Source of the DNA: Adiantum capillus-veneris
Taxonomy: Eukaryota; Streptophyta; Polypodiopsida; Polypodiales; Pteridaceae
NCBI GenBank assembly: GCA_014529385.2
Contig: CM043971.1
Span: 88,241,340 to 88,305,339, forward strand
Direction: 5' to 3'
Length of the DNA: 64,000 bases
Shown: positions 34,861-46,075 of the stretch, in pieces
How the letters are laid out: every line of letters starts with the position of its first letter
Position numbering within the stretch: the stretch's first letter is position 1
Translations under genes and position numbers: made by a program
The notes under the pieces: model-generated
What the model was told of the DNA's origin: nothing
Seen by the model: only the letters and a program-made list of their open reading frames with translations
Databases searched by the model: none

Positions 34861-35077
34861 TGAAGTCGCGGAGCGGAGCGTGGGTCGACTCTCTCTCACA
34901 CACACACACAGTGAGCTTACACAGTACAGTACGCAGAGAACTGTTAGAAGGGTTATCTCCCAATTCCTTAGTATTCACAAAGTATAAGTTAGTATATACA
35001 AAGAGTTAGAGGTAAGTGAGTTAGGCGGGTGGCCGGCCATATCCGCATAAGAGGCCACTTGGGCTTTAATCCCAACA
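34861..35077 (-). repeat. Copia-2 5' LTR
   Basis: 217 bp, identical to the 3' LTR. Followed by TTAAT, the right-hand target duplication. Confidence 0.97.
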
Positions 35078-35573
35078 TTAATTGTATTGCAAGGTAGATT
35101 AATTATTTCTTTAAGCACAAGCTGATGCATAAAAGTATACATCTTCATGCACTCAAATGATTTAGGGAACACAAAGATTAATGATGTTCACAAGTTCTTG
35201 ATTGTTTCCAAGCTAAGATTGATTGTTGAAATTATGCAAAAGCTTGGTGTGTGAACCTTCCATCTTCATATTGCCAAGGAGGTCTCAAGGAACAAAAAGA
35301 TTGTATTGTACCAAGTCTCTCTTAATGAGAGAATCTATAATACAAATGCCTTTTGGAGGGGGGGACCGGCTCCACATAAATCCGGTCCTCAACTGTTGTC
35401 ATATTTCTACACTCTCTCTCTTGTAAAAGTATTGTTCATGCCTAGTTAATTAAGTGTTATGATAGAGTTGCGACTACCAATTAAGTTCACCCTCTATGCT
35501 CTCAAAATTGCTCACTCTAATTCTCTTAATTCCGCTATTCTCTAAGTTCATAGGCCTGTCGAATTACACATAG

Positions 35574-37142
35574 AAAGTGAGCTTATAACACCCACGACAT
35601 AAAATGCCAGATGCAACAATTTCATCACCAAAACTTACATCATGTACTCTACATCTGTCATCCACAAATTTGACTACAAGACCGAGTATAACAAGTGCAT
35701 ATACAGACAAAAGATTCTTCTTGATCCTAGGTACATACAATGCATCAACAAGTGTGAAAGAATGGTTTATTTGTAGCAGTAAGCACAATCTTTCCAGCTC
35801 CCTAAATCGGATAAGAGGCATTGTTGGCACAAGTGACTAAATTCCCATGAGGGACAGACTCAAGAGAGGTAAACAAATCAAGATGTGAGGTAATGTGCTT
35901 TGTAGCACCACTATCAAAATACCACACATGTGAATCTGCAGCAACTGACATGCACGCATCATGGACAGTAGGATCATAAGTGCACTATGTACTAAAATCC
36001 CATTCTTCATCAACATCAACATCACAATCTCCCTTCATAGAAGACTCAATAATAGTTTCATTTGTAGTGGAACCAACCTCTTTCTTTTTAGCCTCGTTGG
36101 CCTTCAACTTAGGACATTGTTTGATCAAGTGATAATTAGCTTTATAATAATCGCAACGCATCTTCTTTTTCCCTTATCACCAAAATTCCCAGACAAATTG
36201 CTGCCAGTAGAAGCATTAGGAACAAGTGATTTACCACTCGCAGAAGAACCATGAGAAGTGGCTACATTGTTGTTACGACCTTTTCTTTGAGCAACGATAA
36301 AGGCATATTCAACTGCACGCCGTCTAGTCGTTTTTTTGTGTGGAAGAAAGTGACTCTTGCAATAATGTGCATAGTGCATCAAACTTGACAACTTCTAGAT
36401 TTCCTTGGGTCATGAGTCTCTAAGTACTAGCAAAAGTCTGGTAAGAATTTGGCTGAGCATTAAGAGAAGTCTGCACACGAGAATTGTCAGAAATGACTTC
36501 ACTTGTAGAAATATGTTGCTCATTGATATCCTTGACACCAGCAAGGAAAATGTCCATATCGTCTTCCTCATGCATAATCTTCGACTCCAGCTCTTTACGC
36601 AACAATGCAATTTTTGTCTCATTGCGACTTTCTTGCATAAAGACAAACCATAATATCCCAAGCCTATTTTGCAAATTTTGCTGAACAAATGTGAGGAGTA
36701 ATAGTGCGCTTCACACATGATGTAGTCAATGCATGAGCCTGCGCATCTTTTCCATCTGAACAAGCTTGCTCAACCGTAGGCAAAACAGCTCAAGCAGCAG
36801 CAATCCTGCCACCAAAACCTGCAACATCCTCAGAACCAGGACGTAAATCAATGCCCTGCATAATATTCTGGACACCCTTTGATACAAGGACATGTTGCAT
36901 CATATAAGCCCATATAGGGTAATTGTCCCCATCCAATCTATGAGACATCAAACAGTTTGAAGACATCTATGTTGTTGTCAGCCATGGTAATGTTGCACCT
37001 GATGTGAAAACTGCCCAAAAAGAGGAGAAATAAAGTGGGAACAACACGTGCTATATAGCACAAACCACATAGGGTAATTGTCCCCATCTAATCTATGAGA
37101 CATCAAACAGTTTGAAGACATCTATGTTGTTGTCAGCCATGG
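35574..37142 (-). pseudogene. Copia-1 gag and protease region
   Basis: Gag reads from ATG codons at 37139 and 36985 (a tandem duplication made two starts): MADNNIDVFKLFDVS, then after a one-base shift HRLDGDNYPIWAYMM, a typical Copia gag N-terminus. A zinc-knuckle relic at about 36120-36165 reads CDYYKANYHLIKQC, with the second Cys of CX2CX4HX4C changed to Tyr. The region just left of it is acidic. Protease-side sequence at 35574-35830 contains ALYVPRIKKNLLSVYAL, the block that follows the Copia protease. The frame is broken at multiple points. Confidence 0.8.
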
Positions 37143-37222
37143 TAATGTTACACCTGATGTGAAAACTGCCCAAAAAGAGGATAAATAAAGTGGGAACAAC
37201 AGGTGCTATATAGCACAAACCA
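36909..37222. repeat. tandem duplication, unit about 156 bp, across the Copia-1 gag start
   Basis: Two nearly identical copies run from AGGGTAATTGTCCCCATC to TGCTATATAGCACAAACCA (about 36912-37066 and 37070-37222). They duplicate the gag start codon and part of the leader, leaving ATGs at 36985 and 37139. Confidence 0.85.
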
Positions 37223-37490
37223 TAGAAGACTGTAAGGGACCTATTATGCAAAAAAACGGCACTAATAGAAATTTTGCACAAAATGACAAAATAGCGTGTG
37301 CAATACTGCTTGTAGTGGAAACGGAGGCCAAAATGAGCCCGAATTAGAAATCTAAGCAGACCAAGGTCTATGAGATCACCCGAAGTATTTGTCGACCTGT
37401 TTGGAGCTCGTCAAAGCTCGTAGAAATTGGAGAAAGTGTGTAGGTGTGTACTGAAGCTGCTGGCAACTAAAGCCCGAGAGGACGCAACCT

Positions 37491-37502
37491 GCTCTGATAC
37501 CA
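37491..37502 (-). promoter_or_regulatory. Copia-1 primer-binding site
   Basis: On the minus strand TGGTATCAGAGC, the initiator-tRNA type site used by plant Copia elements, two bases inside the LTR edge. Confidence 0.85.
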
Positions 37503-37504
37503 AT

Positions 37505-38185
37505 TGTTGGAATTAGGATTGCAGGAAAACACACACAGGTTGGACAAGACAAAGGAAGCTCAAGGCACACAACAGAGAGTGTTTTACTTAGTGTGCAATG
37601 GAAAGATAAGATATCCCTAGAGTGATGGGCGTATATACAATGCACAGGGTTGGAGAACCTCCTAGTGAGGGAAAAAATGCCCCGACGGTCCTAAGTATGT
37701 TCACACACATCACTACCACATGTATATAATAATAAACTATACCAAACCTCAAGCCTCAAAAACACCTACATTTGCTAGTTTACTAATCATTCTAAGTATG
37801 TATATCTTACAACCTCATTCTTACTTTCATCAATAATGAGTGGGATAAATGCTAGCGAATCACCATGACGAACGTCTGTAGCATAGCTATTTGGCACTAA
37901 CATAATGTCAATACTCATGGAAGTGACTCGGATGGGGCACGTAGACTCTTTGAGATTGTCAGTCCTCAAGAAATGAACCTAACAAGCAAACACACCAACT
38001 CGACAAGAAAACCACCACTCAATGATATATTTTTTTTGAATATGTCCTTTCTTACTGCTCTAGGTCATCACACCATTTTGGAACTCAAACGAAGTCAAAA
38101 TCCAAAGAAATTTTAGAACGAAACTTTAGGAGGATGTCTAGACACCTAGGGTCACTATCCTACCAAGTCTGGTTGTAGTCCAACA
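37505..38185 (-). repeat. Copia-1 5' LTR (outer end tentative)
   Basis: The inner edge is fixed by the adjacent primer-binding site. On the plus strand the LTR starts TGTTGGA at 37505. A matching TCCAACA ends at 38185, giving a 7-bp terminal inverted repeat and a 681-bp LTR. There is no second LTR in the window to confirm the outer edge. Confidence 0.5.
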
Positions 38186-38216
38186 AGGTACCAAAATCAT
38201 AATTTATCATGATCAA

Positions 38217-39133
38217 TGTTAGCAGCGGGACACACCCTATAGAGCTCGACGGAATATTATTTTTTGTAATTATTCATTTATTGAGAAAATTCGACATTTC
38301 ACCTTTGTAAATAGTGGGGCTTACAGAAGCTTCCAGATTGTATCCCATTTTTGACATTTAGATTGAGTAGATGGTTAAATTGGAACATTAGGGTTTGAGA
38401 TTGTAAGGTATTTATACCACTTTTTGACCTTAATGAAAGGACCTTTGTCATTTTTTTAAAAGTTCTGTCTGTGAGTGAGCGTACTGTGTACGAGAGAGAG
38501 TCAGAGTTTCATCTTGACGCTACGCGCACACCGGTGGTCGGAATCGAGTGCGGAGAAGTGTAGCGTGTTGCCTCTGACGAGAGCTACACGCCGATACCTA
38601 CATTGCGGGTGTACGGTCTAGTTTTGCGAGCTCGACCTACGAGCTTCATCTAGTGATTCGGTGAGCATACGTTATCTGTTTTCTCATTTCAGCATATCTA
38701 CGCGTTCGCATTGAGTAGAGCTACACATTAGGCACTTTAGTTTTCCGAAACAATGACCTACAAATTTCGACTAGACATCCTACGTGATTTTGCACCAGGT
38801 GTTTAGTTTGGGATTTTGGTTCATGGACCTTAGGGAGAGTGACCTATTGGTGTTAGTAGGGTCTCCTTCAAGTTCTGTGGCGTTTAGAGAACGTTTGATG
38901 GGTATTTAGCTCTTGAAAGCGTTGTAGGAAATCTCCTCTTATGCGCTTCTGAAGGCTGTAGCTTAGACATTGGGTAGAGACCTCTGTAGGAATTAGTCGA
39001 GAGTCGGTTGAGTGTAGATTGACACCCTATGCTTGCTTCCACGCGCCTGCAGGTCGAGCTTCGTCCTTAGTTGACAAATCTTGGTAGGTGAGTTCTTGCT
39101 GTGCTGACGTCCGTCGCGGTGTATCTGCCAACA
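38217..39133 (+). repeat. Gypsy-4 5' LTR
   Basis: Starts TGTTAGCAGCGGG and ends CTGCCAACA (917 bp); the end is fixed by the primer-binding site that follows. A TATTTATACC element lies at about 38409. It contains one half-site AGACATCCTAC (38773). The start rests on the TG dinucleotide and plausible length, without a second LTR for comparison. Confidence 0.6.
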
Positions 39134-39134
39134 T

Positions 39135-39151
39135 TGGCGCCGCTGCCGAGG
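39135..39151 (+). promoter_or_regulatory. Gypsy-4 primer-binding site
   Basis: TGGCGCCGCTGCCGAGG, one base inside the LTR. The TGGCGCC start is the type seen in plant Athila/Tat-like Ty3 elements. Confidence 0.8.
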
Positions 39152-40944
39152 ACGAAAACCCTAGGTAGGTGACCGAGATTAGTCCTTGAGGATAGGGATT
39201 CTTTGGCTTGCCAGAGTCTCGTTTTACATTTAGATAGGATCAGAGGGTGGAGGACTCTCTAGGTCTTAGAGGGAGTTTAGGGAGCGTGTGTCTAGCCTAG
39301 ATCCTTTGACTTAGGTAGACTTAGATAGTTTTTAGGCCTTAGTTGAGTTGGTGAGTAGGAGTTGGAGTGGTAGAAGCGATGAAAGGAGATCTTGAGAGTC
39401 CGGAGAGGCCAGGAAGCAGCCGAAACACCAATATTACCATTTCACATGATGAGTAGGAGTAGGGTAAGTAGGACATCATGATTCATGATCTAGAGCACTT
39501 CATGCATGTTAGACTTGCTGTTAGGTTCATCACAAGGTTGTAAAAGACGCAAATGAGTGTTTGAAAGTTGAAGTGAAGTTCAAAAGTTGTTGTGAGTGTT
39601 TTTGAGAGAGTTGCAGAGCATTAGAAGCATTTCTGTCAGAAAAAAAATAAATTTTAAGCCAGGAGACATCCTACACGTAGGATGTCTACATGCTGATCTG
39701 GTGGGAATTTTGAAAATTTGAGTTGACTAGTGTGTTCAGAAGGTAGGTTTTACCGTATTTTCACCTGGAAAGTGGAAGTTTGACCACATCTTGACAAGAT
39801 AAGGCCAGATAGACAGAAATTGCCAGACATCCTACCCAAATTGTGCCAAGGTATTATTTTAAGACCAAAACCATAGGGTGGCTGCATGAGCATGATCTGC
39901 ATGATTTATTGAGTGCCTGAGAAGGGTTTCATCTCAATTGGGTGAGAAAATTGGGTTTAAGCAGACTTTAGCATTTTTGATTGAAAAGGGCTAGAACAAC
40001 TAAAATTGGGGTCTTTTGAAATCCAAACCAAAATCTAAGCATAGCACTGGGTTGCTGACATCAAGGGGAAGCTGTGGCTCAAGTCTGGGGTCAAACAGGC
40101 CAAAAAGACATCCTACGTGTAGGATGTGTTTTGTGTGATTTGGCACTTCAAACCCTGATTTGAGCATACCAAAGTGATCAACACCTTAAGGGGAGTCTGT
40201 GCTTTGCATTTGAAGTCATTTGGATCTGTCAGACATGCTACGCGTAGAATGTCTAATGCATGAAATTGAAGCCAGAAACTGACTGTAGGCATAGCAGGGT
40301 GTTGTATAGCCTGAGGCAAGCCTCCTAGTCAATTTTAGTCCAAATTGGAGTAGATTTGACTGGTCAGACCAGCATCAGGCTGCTAGAACATATTTCTATT
40401 CATTGACCAACTTATAGGTGTCCAAATCAAAAAGTAAAAACAGCTATGGACTCAGCACATCAAGGGAATTCTATAGTGCAAAAACCAAGCAAAACAGAGC
40501 AAGAGACATCCTACGTGTAGGATGTCTACTGGGGCTTAGGGAAGTGAAAAATTGACTGAGGACATACAGTGATGCTCCAATTGACTTAAGAGTTCCAAAA
40601 CTTCTTTCAGAAGTGAATTTGGACCTTGTTTGACCTTTTGACAGAGCAAAGATGGAATTAAGACTTTTCACGTAATGACCAACATCCGAGGGAAGTACAG
40701 TTCTAGATTAGCAAACCTAATCAAGAACATCAAAAGTGTATAAAATACAGTAGTGGTTGAGGTTAACCCTCCAGTTATACCAATAATTACTAAAACCACC
40801 TCTAGCGGTTAAATGCTTTGATTCGATTGCCGAATTAAACGCTTGTGTACAGGTATATTCAGCGGCAAAGCAAGAAGTTGTGCGAAAACTGATCCTTTGC
40901 CAGGTGAGTGGTTAGATTTGTGTTAAGTTGCATTGCTAAGTTTG
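39152..40944 (+). repeat. Gypsy-4 leader with palindrome array
   Basis: Long untranslated leader. Palindromes built from AGACATCCTAC and its reverse complement lie at 39664-39687, 40106-40128, 40231-40254 and 40504-40527, with a lone half-site at 39825. Spacings are 161, 281, 125 and 273 bases, close to one or two multiples of about 140. No open frame of note. Confidence 0.75.
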
Positions 40945-43560
40945 ATGAATTTAAGATCAGGAAGACACATTTTTAGAGACCAAAAGGTGGTAGGTGATCA
41001 GGGTAGCTTAGTGTCCACCGAGGAGAGTGTAACTCAGGCAAGGTTAGATCCACTAGCACTGATTATTGAGGAGGGTAGTGATACTGACACTTCATTCGAT
41101 AAGTCCTTCTTCATGATGGGTAGTCAACAGCCAGGAGGTTCCTCCAATGAAGGACCAATGCTAGGAGGAAGCACCTACTTAAATCCTTTGAACGATTCCA
41201 AGTTCACTATAATCTTCTTAGAAGAAACAAACTCGAGGGGAGCCCTAGTTTATTCTGACTATCAGGATGCAAGTGTATTTGTATTGAAGAAAGACCTGCT
41301 CCGAGACTAGAAATAATTCGAGTCTATGATGATGGAGATAGATTCCGAGATGAAAAGGGGAACCACTATCTGATAGTTAGTAACCCTGAGGATTACAATA
41401 GATATGGAGATAACGTGGAAAAAGGAAAAATGGTTTTAGAAACTCAAGAACCGCCTCCAAACATTGATTGACCTAGAGCGCTTTTTATGTATGATAAGAA
41501 AACAACCAAGGTCTCTACTCATGATGAGAATGCGGGAATTTACAAGCATGAGAGCGAGGGAATAGTCTCTTACTTGCGATGCAAAGAACCCTACCCAAAC
41601 GAATTAAGCAAAGACAAGGTTCTTTACTTATTTTCTTATGAAATTGCTATGGGGAAGGATATTGTTTTTGTTGATAGGTACGGACGAGAATACAAACGTA
41701 TTTTCCCAGAGGAGGTAGAAAAGGCAACAATTCTAGAAGTATCAACATATGCCCCCGAAGAAGTGCCAAGGGTTTCCTACACCCCTAGCAAATCGACAAA
41801 TCCATTTTCAGAAGAGTACGACGCGACCTCACATTCTACCCGACAACAGACGTTCAGCTACCAAAACCAACCAGCAACTCAACCATCATTGCAGGCATGG
41901 CTTTGACAGAGTGCAACATTAGAACATGACCTAAATCGAGATGGTTATCCAGCCGCACGAGGGCTAAGGGATTTACAAGAACCACCATTCTATTCACAGT
42001 ATCAAGGCGAGAGTAAGCCAAAAACTCAAGGGTCAACAGAGCCGGGAAGACCACCCATAGAATGAGTTCGAAGAGATGAACCATCTCTTGCAAGAACCGT
42101 TAGAAATTATGGCTTAGGAGCACCACTGGGAGAGGAACCCGCCCACTATCGAAGGCCAGAGGAGGTATATAGATTGGGACGAGGAGATTCAATGATGAGA
42201 TTTGTAGACAATTGTAGAATTAGACCTTCTCAAGTGCAAAAATGGGTAAACAAGAAATACACGGGAAACAAAGATCCTAGAGCTCATGTAGTAGCCTTTG
42301 TGCGTGTAATTAGAGCTGAAGAGGTGTTAGACTTCCCTACCCAATTTGCAGGGTTTGGACTAACCCTAGAGGAGGATGCTGCTACTTGGTTTGACTCTGT
42401 GGAGCGTAGAGACTTTGAGTCTATGGAGGAGGTGTTTGATGAGTTTATTGAGGAATTCTCACAAAGGGGGATAGCTCATAATACAGTCTCACAAATCCAT
42501 AAATTCAAACAGAAAGACGGGGAATCTGTACGAAAGGCAGCCCTACGACTAAAAAGATATGTTAAGTTCTCCCCTGTGAAAGAACTGCCAACTCAGTCCA
42601 GACTTGTGCTTATATTTATCCAAGGACTGAGGAATGCAGATCTCCAGAAGGACTTACATATGAAGAGGAGCACGACGTTAAATGAGTTAACTAAAGAGGC
42701 TCTTTACCTTGTAGACAATTGTGCGGTCTACAAGGAGGGTGAATTCAAGGATCTTGACAACGATTCATCCTCACAGCAAAGTGGAAGCAAGTCCGCTAAG
42801 ACGGCACCGAAAGGAGAAGCAGCTTGTATAGGAAGTGCTAAAAAAGATTAACCTGTACGCCAAACCTCAGGCTAAACAGCCCAAGTGTTATGCTATTGAA
42901 CAAAAATGGACAAACCATGGGACGGAGGAATGTTATTATAACAAGGGGTATGTGCGAGAATGACCTTACGCTCCCCAGGCTCAGGTAGTATCTCCTCAAC
43001 TTCCACTGATGCCTCGGTATCAAGCAGGCAACCTACCAGGACCTGTAGGTGTAGAAAGACCACAACTAGTGTTGGGGCAATAGCCACCCCTACCAGGATT
43101 ACGACCAGTCCGCATAAGATACACACCAACAGTAACCGAACCAGAAGAGAAGGCTTTGGTGCCTATGCATGCATATTATGAAGATCCCAATGGATATGCT
43201 GCAAATCTTGCCTATTATCCACCGGAAGAACCCTCAACGCCAGAACCATGGAGCATGATAGGAAGTGCAAGACCACCAACAACTGCACAGGCAACAAGAG
43301 AAGGAAGATATATCTTGGATGAACGAATATGTTGTTCATAGCCAACCGAGGCATGGGAGGACAGAGACATGCATACCAATAGAGAGGAGCTCAAGGAGCA
43401 CCTCAACAACCTAAGGGACCCTGCTACAAGTGTGGTGGAGACAATTGGCTAAGAGACTGTCCTCATGATGAAATCATTAGAGTCAACGCATATTGCACCG
43501 AGTGTGGAATTACTCATTTAATTCCTAATTTTCCTAAGAACCCGAGCAAAGGAGCAAAAA
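40945..43560 (+). pseudogene. Gypsy-4 gag, broken
   Basis: From ATG at 40945 (MNLRSGRHIFRDQ) the frame ends at 41310. The reading continues in another frame (RPAPRLEIIRVYDDGDRF...), with stops at about 41469, 41904 and 42063, to 42851. The capsid core lies at about 42260-42740: TQFAGFGLTLEEDAATWFDS, then FIQGLRNADLQKDLHMK. A zinc-knuckle pair follows at about 43420-43530: CYKCGGDNWLRDCP (Asn where His is expected) and YCTECGITHLIPNF. The gag is unusually long because of the roughly 400-residue stretch before the capsid core. Function lost. Confidence 0.8.
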
Positions 43561-45345
43561 CTACCTTGAACATGCTGGAAGCAGTGCCTTCCAGTGGAGG
43601 GTTAGAAAACGAGACAATATTACCTATTCAGGTAGTGACACGAGCCCAAGCTCAAAGAACAATGAACGAACCCATAATTGAAGAGCTAAAAACCGATGCC
43701 CCAAGTTCAGAAGTGAAGAATCATAGAAGCACTTGGAAATCTAGAAAGGCGAGAACGAGAGCAAACGGATCTATCCGAGGAGTTAAAACACACAAAGGAT
43801 AGGTTAGAGCAGTTAGAGGATTTAGCTAGTCTAAGCTCACACACTGCGGCAACCATAGCACCCAAGGAAATAGCAGAACCCAAAAGTGCAGGATCAGGAA
43901 GATCAATGTTGGCAGAAAAGGTAAATGAGCAGTTAGACGCACTTTTAAAAGCTTACGAAGCCAGACTCAAAAACAACCAAACCCAAGAGCAAAGATGGAT
44001 GACTTATCCATATGCTGAAATAAAAAAACAGAGGTTGGAAATGTGTCAAAAGATGATTGAAACAACTCAATCCTTGATAGAAAACCCGCTTTGTAAACCT
44101 GCAAGTTGGCATGAAGTACCAGCTTCAACCCTATCAAACCAACTTTAAAGAAACAAGTAGAAACAAAGGAAAGACTCATGAATGCCTCTGAGTCTAGGGA
44201 AGAGCCTATCATAGTACCAAATACAACAGATGAGACAAGTGAGGGGTTCCAACGCAACACATTGGTAGAAATGGGTAGGGATTGTAACGGTCTAGATGAC
44301 CTGTGGAAGCAAATCCGTGATGCCAATGAAGCTAGCAGGGTGATTTACCACATGAATAGCACGAGAAAAGGAGAAAATGAGATCTTACCCCCTATTGAAG
44401 AATTTGAGGCAAGATCACAAATGAAATTTGATATACATTCGCAAGGGGGATACCAGGGATCAATTAGTTCGGGGCACAGCCAACCAGACTCACTAAAAAG
44501 TATATCCTCTTACCTAGGAGAGTATGAAGCTAAGTCTGAGGTGAGAGAAATCCCATCCCAAAGACTTTCTTCTAACAGAGTGATGGATTCACAAGGGTTG
44601 ATTGAGTTGCTGTCCACCCCTGTGGCATGTACAATCACATTAGCCGAACTCCTGAGGTTACGACCAAACATGTGGACCACCGTAGGCAAATGCTTAGAAA
44701 AATTTTGAGTGAAAGACCCCACCTCGAAGCTTCAAGAAGGGATCAGAGAATTGGACAAGCTTCAACTAAACACTACGCCATACCCTTAAACAGAGTTGGA
44801 GAATATTGCGAGGAAGAAGATGGAAACACCACGCTACCAGTAGAATTCCAAGGAGTAGTTTCCAAAGCTATTCTAGACAATGGAGCAGGAGTCGCTATTG
44901 CCACTAAGGAAATCTGGAAAAAAGGGGAAAAACCGGCTTTGAGAGCTACCAGAATGAAATTGCAACTGGTAGATGGGTTCATGGAGAAGCCTTAGGACTC
45001 TTAGAAAAAGTAATTGTCACCTCGTGCGGAATCGAGTATGAGCATACATTTACAATAGTCGATTTCGACAAAAAGAACAATTACGAGATCATCTTGGGAA
45101 GACCATTCATGAGACAATTAAAGATGGTCCAGGATTGGGGTTACGACCACATATACCTCAGACATGGCGAGACTACAACCAAAATACACCTAAAAGACCA
45201 TAGTTACAAAGATGTGAACCAGACACCAGTGGAAGAGTTTGATTCAACTACATTGGCAGGGTCCGAACTCCCAGCATGGTTAGGGCAACAAAAAGAGCTA
45301 TGGATGTGTAGAGCTTCACATTGTGGGAGGTTAAAAAGAGAGTAA
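43561..45345 (+). pseudogene. Gypsy-4 linker and aspartic protease, broken
   Basis: A hydrophilic linker with coiled-coil-like charged stretches (about 43900-44300) leads to a retropepsin-like domain. AILDNGAGVAIATKEIW is at about 44860 (DSG expected; Ser is Asn) and EIILGRPFMRQ is at about 45088-45120. A stop at about 44994 splits the two halves of the protease. Confidence 0.75.
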
Positions 45346-46075
45346 TGCATCTTAGAAAGAGCTATTGAGGACAAGGATTATATTCCGGAACCTTTTCCTG
45401 AAGATGCCTTGGAACCTCTGGAATGGGAACACATACTAGCAACGTTGGATGTCTGTACCATTACAGATAATCCAACGACAAAATTTTGCAATAAGGATGG
45501 CTATGATGTGCTACCCTATTACATGGTAAGCCTTATACGAGGAGGAGATGAGATTGTAGAACCACCAGAACAAGAAGAGTTTTATAACTCCTCTAAGCAT
45601 CTGGAGGTAAATAATGATGCAGATAATGAGTGTTCAGACAGCTCAAGCGAGCGTGGGGAGAAAACAACGAATATCAAGTTTTATTATTTTTCCAATCCGC
45701 ACCCTAGACGCCAGGAACGCTATAAGAGAAAACGAGCAGAAAACAAAATGAAAGAGAATCTGATGCCCAAGATAAAAGATAAAACTCACTATCTAATGCT
45801 TGTCAAAGCAGAGGATTGTGTAAAAGACCAAATATCAAGAAGATTCTCGAGAATGCGAAGGGAAAGGACGCAAGAGGAAATAAAACAAGCTCGGAAAGCT
45901 AAAACAGAAACAACATTAAAAAAAATCTCAAAAATCAAAACAAGAAACAACAAAAGACCCAGAGTGGACCAAATTGGAGCGTGAAAAGAAATAACAAGAA
46001 CTAAAACGGTCTTTACGAGAGGTATGGACTACTGAGGGAGAAAGTGATGGTAAGGAGGAGTCAGAAAAAGGAAAC

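Larger units (their letters stand above)
29527..35077 (-). mobile_element. Copia-2: complete, young Copia retrotransposon
   Basis: 5551 bp with two LTRs of 217 bp (29527-29743 and 34861-35077) that I compared base by base and found identical. The target duplication TTAAT is at 29522-29526 and 35078-35082. On the minus strand the order is 5' LTR, primer site, leader of about 1 kb, one intact gag-pol frame, purine tract, 3' LTR. All parts needed for autonomous transposition are present. Identical LTRs mean insertion too recent for one substitution to have accumulated in 434 compared bases. It sits in the 3' LTR of Gypsy-2. Confidence 0.97.
21901..35573 (+). mobile_element. Gypsy-2: LTR retrotransposon inserted in Copia-1, itself split by Copia-2
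   Basis: Two LTRs (21901-23748, and 28214-35573 without the Copia-2 insert) start TGTCATAAAA and end ATT(T/A)CA. They are flanked by the 5-bp duplication CATAG (21896-21900 and 35574-35578). Plus-strand gag, reverse-transcriptase and RNase H relics mark it as Ty3/Gypsy. A purine tract (AAGAGAGAGGTAA, 28201-28213) precedes the 3' LTR. By eye the LTRs differ at about 18 sites plus a few short indels, so the insertion is recent. The coding region is far more decayed than that. Confidence 0.92.
28214..35573 (+). repeat. Gypsy-2 3' LTR, interrupted by Copia-2
   Basis: LTR sequence at 28214-29526 continues at 35083-35573 after removal of Copia-2 (29527-35077) and one copy of its TTAAT duplication. 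The joined LTR ends ATTACA directly before CATAG. Confidence 0.92.
19445..38185 (-). mobile_element. Copia-1: old Copia retrotransposon, split by Gypsy-2
   Basis: Minus-strand Copia in two pieces. The 3' half (integrase, reverse transcriptase, start of RNase H) is at 19445-21900. The 5' half (LTR, gag, protease) is at 35574-38185. The break coincides exactly with the Gypsy-2 ends and its CATAG target duplication. Joining the flanks restores the protease-to-integrase order of a Copia polyprotein. All frames carry stops and shifts. The 3' end of RNase H and the 3' LTR are missing and replaced by a kinase fragment. The right limit depends on the LTR end, which is tentative. Confidence 0.85.

Noticed and set aside
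42838-43409. Hydrophobic minus-strand frames considered as membrane proteins
   Set aside because: Antisense to Gypsy-4 gag linker sequence. Proline/glutamine-rich sense codons give hydrophobic antisense frames.
45409-45984. 191-codon plus-strand frame considered as an independent gene
   Set aside because: It lies between the protease and reverse transcriptase of Gypsy-4 in the same orientation and is lysine/glutamate-rich. It is best read as polyprotein linker.
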